The position numbers were made by a program, and so were the translations under genes. The notes below the pieces were generated by a model. That model was given only the letters and a program-made list of their open reading frames with translations. It searched no databases and was not told the origin of the DNA. Below, piece after piece: positions 28,278 to 37,900 of a stretch of 64,000 nucleotides of DNA. How positions within the stretch are numbered: the stretch's first letter is position 1; the number at the start of each line of letters is the position of its first letter. The DNA is from Desertifilum tharense IPPAS B-1220 (GTDB taxonomy: Bacteria; Cyanobacteriota; Cyanobacteriia; Cyanobacteriales; Desertifilaceae), in NCBI RefSeq assembly GCF_001746915.1, contig NZ_MJGC01000054.1, forward strand, positions 1 to 64,000, read 5' to 3'.

Positions 28278-30209
28278 TTATGGGGTAGCGGCCGTTGCCA
28301 AACCGGGGAAGTTACTAATTGCGCGTTGGAGACGAGCCAGGGAGCGGTTATAACCCAAAATTGCTTGAATTCGGTTAAATTCAGCCAAGGTTAGATCCGT
28401 CTCCGCATCAATCACTTCAGTTTGCGTTCCAACCCCTGCCTGGAAGCGCAACCGTGCTAGCCGCAAGGCTTCGCGGGCTTGTTCAAGCGCAATCGAGGCA
28501 GTTTGAATATTTTCAAACGTTGAAACCAACTCAAAGTAAGATTGCTCCACTTGCAGGCGGACAAGATTGCGGTTGTTGGCGAAATTAGTTTCCGCGATCG
28601 CAATATCTGCCTCTTCCTGTCTGACTCTGGCTCTGGCTTCACCGCCATCAAACAAGTTCCAGTTCACCCGCGCTCCCAACGTATAACCATCCCCCGTTCC
28701 GGTTGTTCCCAACGGGTCATCTGAGGAAGTTCTCAGCACGTTGTAGTTGGCAAACAGGCTAATGCGGGGATTGCGAGCCGACAAAGCAGCGCGACGTTGA
28801 GCTTCATTCAACTCTCGCTGCACCAACTGCTGTTCGAGTTCGGCCCGATTTTGAAACGCCAGAACAATGCTATCTTCTAACGGCAATTCCCAACGGCCGG
28901 CAATTTGTACCGGATCGGCGGCGGTGAGATCGACAAACTGGGGAATGCTCAGGCGGCGGGCTAATTGGCGGCGAGCGGTTCGCAATTGAGCGATCGCCTC
29001 TGTTAACCGCTGTTGCTCGTTAGCAAACTGCACCTGGGCTTGCAGAACCGCAAACCGGGTGCCAACCCCAGCCTGCTCTAGAGCTTGAGCATCTTGCAAA
29101 CTGCGTAAAGCATTATTCACCGACTGCTGGCGAATCCGAATTTGCTCTAACGCCTCCTGCAAGTTGTAATAGTCCTCAGTCACATCCAAGCGCAACTGCT
29201 CGCCTAAACGCTCCACCTCTAACTCAGTGACGCGCTGCTGTCGTTCGGCGGCTCGGATGTTTGCCGATCGCAATCCCCCCGTATACAAGTCATAACTCAG
29301 TTGCAATGTCCCTGAGAGCGTATTCGTCGGTGCATCCGGATTCGGGCCTCCAGGAGGAGAACCCGCCGCCGCAATTTGTCCGCCCGGAGATTGTTGTCGG
29401 CTGGCATCCCCTTGTAAGCTCAGGGTGGGGTATTCCGCAGCTAGGGCTTGGCGCACCACTGCTCTAGAGCGTTCGTATTCTAGGCGAGCAACCTGCAACT
29501 CCTGATTATTCCGGCGGGCCAACTCTAGCGCTTGTTCGAGGGTTAAGGGTTGAGTTCCCTCTAGACGCACCTCTTCCGGTCGGGTGGGAAACAGTAAAGG
29601 ATTGGTATCTGGATCGAGGTACAGCGAATCGGGTGATTGAGACACGCTAGGGCGTTCTGGGGCGAAGGGAGCTACACCCGGTACCTGAGCAGGCGGCGTT
29701 CCTGACGCGATAGATGCTGGATTTTGCGGTTGAACGGGGGTAACTTCAGCTTGCAGTTGAACGGGAGCCACTTCAGCTTGGGCTTGAACGGGAGCCACTT
29801 CAGCTTGCGGTTGAACGGGAGCCACTTCAGCTTGGGCTTGAACGGGAGCCACTTCAGCCACCCTAGCGGCCTCTGAAACTGGAGAGACAACTATCTGGGG
29901 CTGAACGGGAACGGCTGGTGACGGGCTAGCGGCTGCCAGCAATGGGGTTTGAATCCGTTCGGGTTCTGAAACCGCCAGTTGGGGTTGCAACGCTCCTCCA
30001 GAGGGTTCTGGTGAGGTTGCTTGCGCCAATAACAGAGGCGCTGGATTTAAAATCTCGCTCGCTTCAGGGTTCTGAGATTGAGCGATCGCAGGAGCTGGCT
30101 GAAGGGTCTCGTTTTTGAGAGAATTCAGCGCAGCCGAATCTGTGTTGTTGCTACTCAAAGCAAGAGCAGCACTGACACTCACACCAAAAATATATCGGAA
30201 GTTTCGCAT
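28278..30209 (-). CDS. TolC-family outer-membrane efflux/secretion channel
   Basis: A ~643-residue TolC/OEP protein. The C-terminal ~430 residues carry the duplicated coiled-coil OEP repeats (LTLEQALELARRNNQELQVARLEYERSR and the second half beginning ALEDSIVLAFQNRAELEQQ). TolC trimers form the outer-membrane exit duct for RND, ABC or type I export. Before this is a long low-complexity Pro/Gln/Ala region holding a 10-residue tandem repeat (EVAPVQ(A/P)QA). The frame extends to 30257, but the ATG at 30209 begins MRNFRYIFGVSVSAALALSS, a plausible signal peptide. No inner-membrane partner lies nearby. Confidence 0.9.
   Translation of the reverse strand: MRNFRYIFGVSVSAALALSSNNTDSAALNSLKNETLQPAPAIAQSQNPEASEILNPAPLLLAQATSPEPSGGALQPQLAVSEPERIQTPLLAAASPSPAVPVQPQIVVSPVSEAARVAEVAPVQAQAEVAPVQPQAEVAPVQAQAEVAPVQLQAEVTPVQPQNPASIASGTPPAQVPGVAPFAPERPSVSQSPDSLYLDPDTNPLLFPTRPEEVRLEGTQPLTLEQALELARRNNQELQVARLEYERSRAVVRQALAAEYPTLSLQGDASRQQSPGGQIAAAGSPPGGPNPDAPTNTLSGTLQLSYDLYTGGLRSANIRAAERQQRVTELEVERLGEQLRLDVTEDYYNLQEALEQIRIRQQSVNNALRSLQDAQALEQAGVGTRFAVLQAQVQFANEQQRLTEAIAQLRTARRQLARRLSIPQFVDLTAADPVQIAGRWELPLEDSIVLAFQNRAELEQQLVQRELNEAQRRAALSARNPRISLFANYNVLRTSSDDPLGTTGTGDGYTLGARVNWNLFDGGEARARVRQEEADIAIAETNFANNRNLVRLQVEQSYFELVSTFENIQTASIALEQAREALRLARLRFQAGVGTQTEVIDAETDLTLAEFNRIQAILGYNRSLARLQRAISNFPGLATAATP
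29725..29860. repeat. 30-bp tandem repeat inside the TolC gene
   Basis: About four and a half copies of a 30-base unit (core TTGAACGGGAGCCACTTCAG) encode the decapeptide series EVAPVQAQA / EVAPVQPQA / EVAPVQLQA / EVTPVQPQN. Units differ at few bases, so the array is recent and likely to vary in copy number between strains. Confidence 0.88.
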
Positions 30210-30429
30210 AGGTTCTGATCTGTCCGCAGTCCCAAAGGTTTGTACTGGGTCAAGCAAACAACCTTAAGCAGGATAATGGCTTGCTCATTAGCTTGGCAAA
30301 CAAATCTTAGCGTTTGATCGTCCTAATTGGCTGTCAAGGAAATTTTGGATCGGCAAATTAGCCGTGACATAATGTCAAACAGTGCAAGTTGGATTGGTTT
30401 CTATAGGTTAAAACCTGTGGTGTAAGCGA

Positions 30430-31554
30430 GTGAACAATATTCCTCCCGTTGATTTAAAGCAGCAGTACGAAGCGATCGCCTCAGAAGTGGCTCCCGTTGT
30501 GTTGGAGGTGCTGGCTTCTGGGCGCTATATTGGTGGGCCTGTCGTTGAAGCGTTTGAAGCCGAATTTGCTCAGTCGGTAGGAACTTCAGAGTGTGTCGCG
30601 TGCAATTCTGGCACCGATGCCTTATTTTTGGCGTTGCGGGCCTTGGATATTGGGCCGGGCGATGAGGTGATTACCTCGCCGTTTACGTTTATCGCCACCG
30701 CAGAAGCGATTATTTTGGCGGGTGCTACGCCCGTATTTGTGGATATTGAGGCGCAAACGTTTAATTTAGACCTGCAACAGGTTGAAGCGGCAATTACCCC
30801 TCGGACGCGAGCGCTGTTACCCGTTCACTTGTTTGGACAACCTGTAGATATGACCCGCTTGATGGCGATCGCCCAGGCGCATCAGTTGGCGGTGGTGGAA
30901 GATTGCGCCCAAGCTACGGGAGCAGAGTGGGCGGGGCAAACGGTGGGGAGTATCGGTCATGTGGGCTGTTTTAGCTTCTTCCCCACGAAGAATTTAGGCG
31001 CTTGCGGCGATGGTGGGGCGGTGACAACCCACGATCCGGCGATCGCGGCGGCGGTGAGAATGTTGCGCGAGCATGGCAGCAAGGAACGCTACCTGCACGA
31101 AGCAGTGGGGGTCAATTCCCGCTTAGATGCCATCCAAGCTGCGATTTTGCGGGCAAAGCTCAAACACCTGCCCGCCTGGAATCAGCAGCGCCGACAGCGG
31201 GCCGCCCGCTACCACGAACTCTTACAACCGCTTCCCCACATTACTTGCCCTCAAGCACCGACGGGGGGCGTTAGCACTTGGAACCAATACACAATTCGCG
31301 TTAAAAGTCAATCCCCCGATCGCGATACCGTTCGCAATCGGTTGCAGGCCAAAGGGATTAGTTCAATGGTGTATTATCCCTTACCCTTGCACTTACAACC
31401 CGTGTATCAAAATTTGGGCTATCAGCCCGGACAGTTCCCCGTTGCCGAACAAGCTTGTCAGGAAGTCCTGTCTTTACCGATGTTTCCCGACCTGACCGAA
31501 GAACAACAACTCGCAGTCACCTACGGCTTAAAAGACAGCCTGACGCTTGCCTAA
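30430..31554 (+). CDS. DegT/DnrJ/EryC1/StrS-family sugar aminotransferase
   Basis: A 374-residue PLP enzyme that typically transaminates nucleotide-linked keto-sugars for surface polysaccharide synthesis. PLP lysine is in SFFPTKNLGACGDGGA. Other marks are ACNSGTDALFLALRAL, PVHLFGQPVDM, EDCAQATGA and NSRLDAIQAAIL. The start is a GTG (MNNIPPVDLKQQYEAI), and this N-terminus is the family norm. Which sugar is used cannot be decided; no glycosyltransferase cluster surrounds it. The next gene is 254 bases downstream. Confidence 0.93.
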   Translation: MNNIPPVDLKQQYEAIASEVAPVVLEVLASGRYIGGPVVEAFEAEFAQSVGTSECVACNSGTDALFLALRALDIGPGDEVITSPFTFIATAEAIILAGATPVFVDIEAQTFNLDLQQVEAAITPRTRALLPVHLFGQPVDMTRLMAIAQAHQLAVVEDCAQATGAEWAGQTVGSIGHVGCFSFFPTKNLGACGDGGAVTTHDPAIAAAVRMLREHGSKERYLHEAVGVNSRLDAIQAAILRAKLKHLPAWNQQRRQRAARYHELLQPLPHITCPQAPTGGVSTWNQYTIRVKSQSPDRDTVRNRLQAKGISSMVYYPLPLHLQPVYQNLGYQPGQFPVAEQACQEVLSLPMFPDLTEEQQLAVTYGLKDSLTLA

Positions 31555-31808
31555 ACCGTCGCTTATCCTGGGTAGGGGCAACCCCTCTACTCAGCAGATC
31601 CCGGCGAGGCTTTACAAACGTTAATATTCTGCCCAAAAAAGTTGTAGTTTCTTATACTATAGTTAAGAAAAAGATAAAAATTTCTGCTCCCGGTTAGTTG
31701 AAGCCGTATAGCAGCTTGTTTTCCTCCAATTTGAGATTATTGTTTTCGTCCGTATTAAACAGCAGCTTCGTGGGCTTTAAGAACATCTGGCGAGCAGTCT
31801 AGCACCCC

Positions 31809-33614
31809 TTGAAGGTGCAGAAATTTTATCGCTTCGATAGTCAGTTGTTCGTCAAAGAGGCAGATCATCGCGTGAAGCACCATCCACTCCAGCGTTTAAG
31901 GGTTTATGACGCAGAGGCGATCGCTCAATACTACAAGTATCGTCCCTGGCTCACCCTCTGGCGAAGCATCGTCGCCATTTGGTACTTTGCTGGATTTATC
32001 CTCGGTTTACAAATCGACAAATGGACCGGCCAAACCGAGAAACGCAAACTCAAACGCGCCGTCCAACTCCGAACCATTCTCACGCGTTTAGGCCCAACCT
32101 ACATCAAAGTCGGACAAGCCCTTTCTACCCGGCCCGACCTGATCCGCAAAGACTTTTTAGAAGAACTGGTCAAACTCCAAGACCAACTTCCCCCCTTTTC
32201 CACTACCGAAGCCTTCAACATTCTGGAAACCGAACTCCAGCAACCGATTGAGGCCATTTACCGCGAACTCTCGCCCCAACCCGTTGCTGCCGCCAGTTTG
32301 GGTCAAGTTTATAAAGGGCGACTGCATAGCGGCGAAGAAGTTGCCGTTAAGATCCAGCGTCCCAACCTCATCCCCGTCATCACCCTGGATCTCGCCTTAA
32401 TTCGGTGGTGTGCGGGGTGGCTAGCGCCTTGGCTGCCCTTGAATTTAGGTCACGATCTGACCTTAATTGTCGATGAATTTGGTACCAAACTCTTTGAAGA
32501 GATCGACTATCTCAACGAGGGACGCAACGCCGAAAAATTCGCCACCAATTTCCGCGATCATCCCCTAATCAAAATCCCCGTCATTTACTGGCGTCACTCC
32601 TCCAAACGGGTTCTCACCCTAGAATGGATTCACGGGTTTAAGCTCACCGATACCCAACAAATCGAGAAAAATGGCTTAGATACCGATACCCTGATTACCA
32701 TTGGCGTCACAGCCGGGTTGCAACAACTGCTCGAACACGGCTTTTTCCACGCCGATCCGCACCCCGGAAACCTGTTTGCCCTGCCCCCGCAATGTCCAGT
32801 TGATGGCGATCGCAGTCCGGGAAAATGGTTCCAAGGCGGACGGATGGCCTTTATTGACTTTGGGATGATGGATCAGTTGGACGAACTCACCAAAGAGACC
32901 TTGGTTGATGCTGTCGTTCACCTGATTAACAAGGACTACGTTGAGCTTGCAGGCGATTTTGTCCAATTAGGCTTTTTAACCCCTGAAACCGATATCATGC
33001 CCATTGTTCCGGCTCTGGAGGCGGTTTTAGGGGACATGATGGGCGAGAGCGTCCGCGACTTTAACTTCAAAACGATTACCGATCGCTTTTCGGAGTTGAT
33101 GTACGACTATCCGTTCCGGGTTCCGGCCAAGTTTGCCTTAATTATCCGTTCTTTGGTGACACAAGAAGGGATTGCCCTGTCGCTGAATCCCAATTTTAAG
33201 ATTGTCGATGTGGCTTATCCCTATGTGTCTCGCCGCCTCTTGACGGGCGAGTCTCCGCGACTGCGACGGCGGTTAATTGAGGTGCTGTTTAAAGGGGGCC
33301 GCTTCCGCTGGGATCGGCTAGAAGAGATGATTGCGATCGCCCGATCGGATCATTCCTTCGATCTGCTCCCTACTGCCCAACTCGGTTTAAACTATTTGCT
33401 GTCTGAAGAAGGGAAGTTTTTACGCTCTCAGCTATTGCTAGCCTTAACTGAAGACGATCGCCTGCATACCGAAGAAGTCCGTCGCCTGTGGAACTTGATT
33501 AAAGAAGATATCGAACCCTCGCAACTGTTTAACGTAGCGTTGGGGGCATTGGCGAACTTTTCTAGAGAAGGGGCGGCCGCTTTAATTCCCTCAATGGCCA
33601 CTTTCAAGTCATGA
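31809..33614 (+). CDS. ABC1/AarF/UbiB-family atypical kinase
   Basis: A 601-residue atypical kinase-like protein of the UbiB/ADCK family, linked in cyanobacteria and plastids to prenylquinone metabolism. KxGQ motif: YIKVGQALSTRPDLI; Ala-rich nucleotide loop AAASLGQVY; EIDYLNEGRNAEKF; catalytic HADPHPGN and FIDFGMMD. The start is unclear: the frame begins at a TTG (31809) with a GTG two codons later. It is followed 44 bases downstream by a small membrane protein gene on the same strand. Confidence 0.92.
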   Translation: MKVQKFYRFDSQLFVKEADHRVKHHPLQRLRVYDAEAIAQYYKYRPWLTLWRSIVAIWYFAGFILGLQIDKWTGQTEKRKLKRAVQLRTILTRLGPTYIKVGQALSTRPDLIRKDFLEELVKLQDQLPPFSTTEAFNILETELQQPIEAIYRELSPQPVAAASLGQVYKGRLHSGEEVAVKIQRPNLIPVITLDLALIRWCAGWLAPWLPLNLGHDLTLIVDEFGTKLFEEIDYLNEGRNAEKFATNFRDHPLIKIPVIYWRHSSKRVLTLEWIHGFKLTDTQQIEKNGLDTDTLITIGVTAGLQQLLEHGFFHADPHPGNLFALPPQCPVDGDRSPGKWFQGGRMAFIDFGMMDQLDELTKETLVDAVVHLINKDYVELAGDFVQLGFLTPETDIMPIVPALEAVLGDMMGESVRDFNFKTITDRFSELMYDYPFRVPAKFALIIRSLVTQEGIALSLNPNFKIVDVAYPYVSRRLLTGESPRLRRRLIEVLFKGGRFRWDRLEEMIAIARSDHSFDLLPTAQLGLNYLLSEEGKFLRSQLLLALTEDDRLHTEEVRRLWNLIKEDIEPSQLFNVALGALANFSREGAAALIPSMATFKS

Positions 33615-33658
33615 TGATTAAGGCAAAGATTGTTGCATAAATTCCGAGGAGTGTTAGC

Positions 33659-34030
33659 GTGCCTGGATTTGTCGATCCACCTTACTTTTTACTCGTTGCC
33701 GGGTTATTGGCAGGAATTACCTCTGGGTTAGCCTTTGATGCCACGCTGAAGCAGTCAGTACAGGAATGGTCTAAAAACCGCTCTACCCGTACTTTAGCGA
33801 ATATGAGAGGCATTAATCTATTCTTACCGTTTCTGGGGATATCGGCGGGAATTTGTGTATTTCTATCCGCTGGTTTGGAGGTGTTTGGCTTCCCTGGCGC
33901 GATCGCCTATGCCATTTCACTCCCTCTGACGCTGTTTATTAGCGGCTTAGTCTGGTATCAACTCGGACAAATCTTAATTCAGCTAGAACGCGGCGGTTCT
34001 AAGGCGTTAGATTTGGATTCCTGGGGCTAG
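33659..34030 (+). CDS. Small conserved cyanobacterial-type membrane protein
   Basis: A 123-residue protein with about three membrane helices (residues ~10-27, ~52-74, ~78-104). The start is a GTG (MPGFVDPPYFLLVAGLLAG) preceded by GAGGAG, a strong ribosome site that decides the start. I do not know a named family. It is 44 bases after the UbiB-like kinase and probably co-transcribed. It ends 7 bases from the convergent CYTH-like gene. Confidence 0.72.
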   Translation: MPGFVDPPYFLLVAGLLAGITSGLAFDATLKQSVQEWSKNRSTRTLANMRGINLFLPFLGISAGICVFLSAGLEVFGFPGAIAYAISLPLTLFISGLVWYQLGQILIQLERGGSKALDLDSWG

Positions 34031-34037
34031 TTCTATC

Positions 34038-34613
34038 TTAAAGTTCGCTTAAGAAATGCGGATAGGAGTAGGAAGTCACGAGTTCAAACTGAGGACAAGG
34101 GCGATCGCGCTGACATAATTGTTTGAGGGTTCGGTCTAAAAGCGTCTCTAAACTACTGCGATCGCCCGTCGCTTCAGCCGCAAAACTCCACCAGGTTTGC
34201 TGTTTGAGTTGCAATTGACTTAACTCTAGGGCGCATTTCCCCTCGGCTTGCTGATGGTGGCGCTGGTAGCGAATCTTATCAATGGCGATCCACCGACTAG
34301 AGGCGATCGCCTGTTGGGCAAATTCTGGCACAATTTCATCTGGACAACTCCACTTCATCCAGCGTTCGCTGTAGCCTTCTCCCAAATTCTCCCAGATGCG
34401 CGAACCAAACTGGGTTTCTCGCCATTTCACTTCTAGATTATTTTGGCGGAGTTTAATCCCCAAATCTTCGCGATTGCTTAAATCTAAATAAATATCTTGT
34501 CGCTGTTCCTTGGGACTCAGTTGACCGATTTGCGTTTCGGCTAAAAACCATGCTTCGATCTTCTCTGGAACGCTGCCTGCTAAAAACCAGCGCACTTCTA
34601 CAGAGGTTAACAT
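34038..34613 (-). CDS. Hypothetical protein, possibly CYTH-like
   Basis: A 191-residue soluble protein. The N-terminus VEVRWFLAGSVP, the DIYLDL strand and the alternating LGIKLRQNNLEVKWRE strand suggest a CYTH (triphosphate tunnel) type barrel, with a later LELSQLQLKQQTWWSFAAEA strand. The classical ExExK at the start is not intact, so activity is uncertain. It is monocistronic, convergent with the small membrane protein gene. Confidence 0.58.
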   Translation of the reverse strand: MLTSVEVRWFLAGSVPEKIEAWFLAETQIGQLSPKEQRQDIYLDLSNREDLGIKLRQNNLEVKWRETQFGSRIWENLGEGYSERWMKWSCPDEIVPEFAQQAIASSRWIAIDKIRYQRHHQQAEGKCALELSQLQLKQQTWWSFAAEATGDRSSLETLLDRTLKQLCQRDRPCPQFELVTSYSYPHFLSEL

Positions 34614-34960
34614 ACAAAACTCGCTGACCGGACTGCTCTTCGATTCTAGAAGGTCGCCTGGTGCGATCGCTGTCGCCTAGAATGCGGTAGCGAAGCGATC
34701 GCACCAATCCGCAGACACCCAGGCCCTTATCCCTGGAAAAGATACATCTTATACCGAGCCTCGAACATCTATCTAATGAGGGAGGCATCAGTCAAGGCCT
34801 TCCGGGGAACATCAGGGAGACTGTTTAAACCATTCAGTTAAAAAAATTATTAAAATTTGTAATATCACCTCCAGTTCCCAGCATTCTCGACTCTCCGGAA
34901 TTCCATTACAGGTGCATCCTCAAGCTCATCATCTCATTCTCTTTTTGTCAGTGAATCCCT
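34614..34960. other. Spacer without recognisable genes
   Basis: This 347-base spacer lies between the divergent CYTH-like gene and the large histidine kinase and should hold both promoters. One GCGATCG-containing stretch and an AT-rich patch near 34840-34862 are visible. I saw no gene, tRNA or strong hairpin. Confidence 0.5.
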
Positions 34961-37900
34961 ATGTTATCTTTTGGACCCGCTGCCCGTCCTGCTTGCGAAC
35001 TTCAAGGGGGTATCATTTCCTCACCCCACTTTCAACACCCTGAAACCCTCCTGTCTCAATTGCCCGGACTCGTTTACCAGGGCTACTTTCACCCAGAAGG
35101 ATACATCGAATTTACCTACCTCAGCGCGGGTTGTAAAACATTACTAGGACTCGAAGCCGCAGAACTGATTGCCAACCCCCACCTGTTAACCGAACGCCTA
35201 CCGCCCGATCGCCGCCAGTCCTTTATTAAAACCCTGCAAACTGCTCAACAGCAACCGCAATTCTGGGAATGGGAAGGATGTTTTGTTACTTCAGAAGGGA
35301 AAGTCAAATGGCTAACCTTTTGTGCCATTCCAGAAGCCCAACCTTCCGGGAAAATTTTATGGCAGGGTTGGATGGCAGACATTACCTATACCATGCAGCT
35401 AGAGTTAGCGGTACAGCGGTCTAAAACCCGCTTTGCTCAATTAGTGGCGAACGTTCCCGCCGTCATTTACCAATATCGGCAAGGGGCAGACCGCAGCGAT
35501 ACGTTAACCTATATTAGCCCTTATATTCGCGACTTATTAGGCATCAATCCCGATAGCTTGTTACAAGGACAAGACCCTTTTCGGCGGTTCGTGCATCCGG
35601 AAGACTTTGATTCTTGGCAAAGCGCGATCGCCCATTCTGCCACCACTTTATCGCAACTGCACTGGGAGGGCCGCCTGATCGATACCTCCGGCGAGATTAA
35701 ATGGGTCAACACCACCTCGCGACCCAAACAACAGGTGAATGGGGATATCCTGTGGGATGGGGCCTTAATTGATATTAGCGATCGCAAACACGCCGAAATT
35801 GCCCTAAGTAACAGCGAACAGAAATATCGTTCCCTCTACGACAGCATGAACGAAGGGGTAATGTTATGCGAAATGCTCTACGATCTAGCAGGCAACCCCA
35901 CCGACTATCGCATCCTAGAGGTTAACCCCGCCTACGAAGACATTATTGGCATGAAGCGCGAACAAGCCGTGGGAACCTATGCCTCACAATTAGAGGGGAT
36001 TGGAGAAATTGCCTATCTTGAACAATTTGCCCGCGTTGCCCAAACTGGGGAAGCGATCGCCTTTGAAGCCTATTCTGAAGCCTTAGACAAAGATTTTCGC
36101 ATCTGCGCCTTTGCCACCGCCCCTCACCAGTTTGCCATCCTCTTTGAAGACATTACCCAGCGCAAACTCACCGAAGTCCAACTCGAACAAACCGTTAAAC
36201 AGCGCACCCAGCAATTGCAAGATACCATTGCTCAACTGCAATCGGAAATTCAGGTGCGCGAACAAGTTGAAGGGGCTTTACGCCAATCGCAAACGCAACT
36301 GGCTAACCTTTTAGAAAGCATCACCGATGGCTTCTTTGCCGTCAACCGCGAGGGACAATTTACCTATCTCAACCATTCCGGCGAGCAAATTTTACACCGT
36401 TCTCAGACAGAAGTCCTCGGACAAAGCCTATGGGAGGTTTTTCCAGAATGGCGCGGTTCGCAATTGGAAGGCGCGATCGCAGAAGCGATCGCCACCGGTA
36501 AATTAGCCACCTTTGAAATTTGTACCTTAGCCGAGCGTCAATGGCTAGAAGTCCGCATCTATCCCTCCGACGAGGGCTTATCCGTCTTCTTCCACGACAT
36601 TACCCAACAAAAACACGCCCAAGCCGCCATTCACCAGGCGCAAGAACACTTTCAAAAACTGGCGGAAAACGTTCCGGGGATGCTGTACCAGTTCGTGTTA
36701 ACCCCGGATGGTAATACCAAATTCTCCTTTGTCAGCGCCGGTTCCCAAGAGGTGTACGAACTCACCCCCCAACAAATCTATGAAAATGGTCAACTGTTAT
36801 TAGATGCAGTCGATCCCGAAGATCGCGCCACCTTTGTGCAAACCGTCGCCTTCTCGCAACAAAATCTCTCGCCCTGGCGTTGGGAAGGTCGGATTTGGAC
36901 GCCGAGTGGCAAAATGAAATGGATTAGCGGGGCTTCTCGTCCAGAAAAGACAAGCGAGGGCGAAATTTTTTGGGATGGGATTGTTACCGACATTACCCCC
37001 AACAAACTCGCAGAAGCCGAACTCCTCAAACAGCATCAGCGATCGCAACTGCTGGCCGAAATCACCGTTAAAATCCGCCAATCCCTGCAAATTGAAGAAA
37101 TCTTGCAAACCACCGTCACCGAGGTATTGCGAATTCTCAATTGCGATCGCGTCTTAATTTACCAACTGCTGCCCGATGGCGGAGGCGTCGTCACCTCCGA
37201 AGCCACCTCCGGCGACTGTCAGTCCATTTTGGGAGAAACGATTACCGATCCGTGCTTCCACAACCGCTATTTAGAAGCATATCGCCAAGGACGCGTTAGA
37301 GCGATCGCCGATTTAGATAACTGCGACGTGCAACCCTGTCATGTCGAACTTCTCAAAAAATTCCAAGTCAAAGCCAACCTCGTCGTTCCCATCCTCCAAC
37401 GCGAAGATCTGTGGGGACTCCTCATCGCCCATCAATGTACCACCACCCGCGACTGGACCGCCTTTGAACAGGAATTGCTGCAACAACTGGCGAACCAAGT
37501 CGGAATTGCCCTCGCCCAGGCGCAACTCCTCGAACAATACATGAAAACCTCTCAGCAACTCGCCAAACAAAACATCATCCTCGAACAAGCCTTAGTCAGC
37601 CTGCAAAATACCCAAACCCAACTGGTTCAAAGCGAAAAAATGGCAAGTTTGGGGCAACTGGTGGCTGGAGTCGCCCATGAAATCAACAATCCTGTTAGCT
37701 TCATTTATGGCAACCTATCCCACGCCCGCCAATACTTCCACGATCTGCTAGATCTGTTGCATCTTTATCAACACCACTATCCCGAACCCGTTCCCGAAAT
37801 TGCCGACACGATTGAAGAACTCGATCTCGACTTTATCACCGCCGATCTGCAAAACCTGCTGAAATCGATGAATGTCGGCACCAAGCGCATCCGCGAGATT

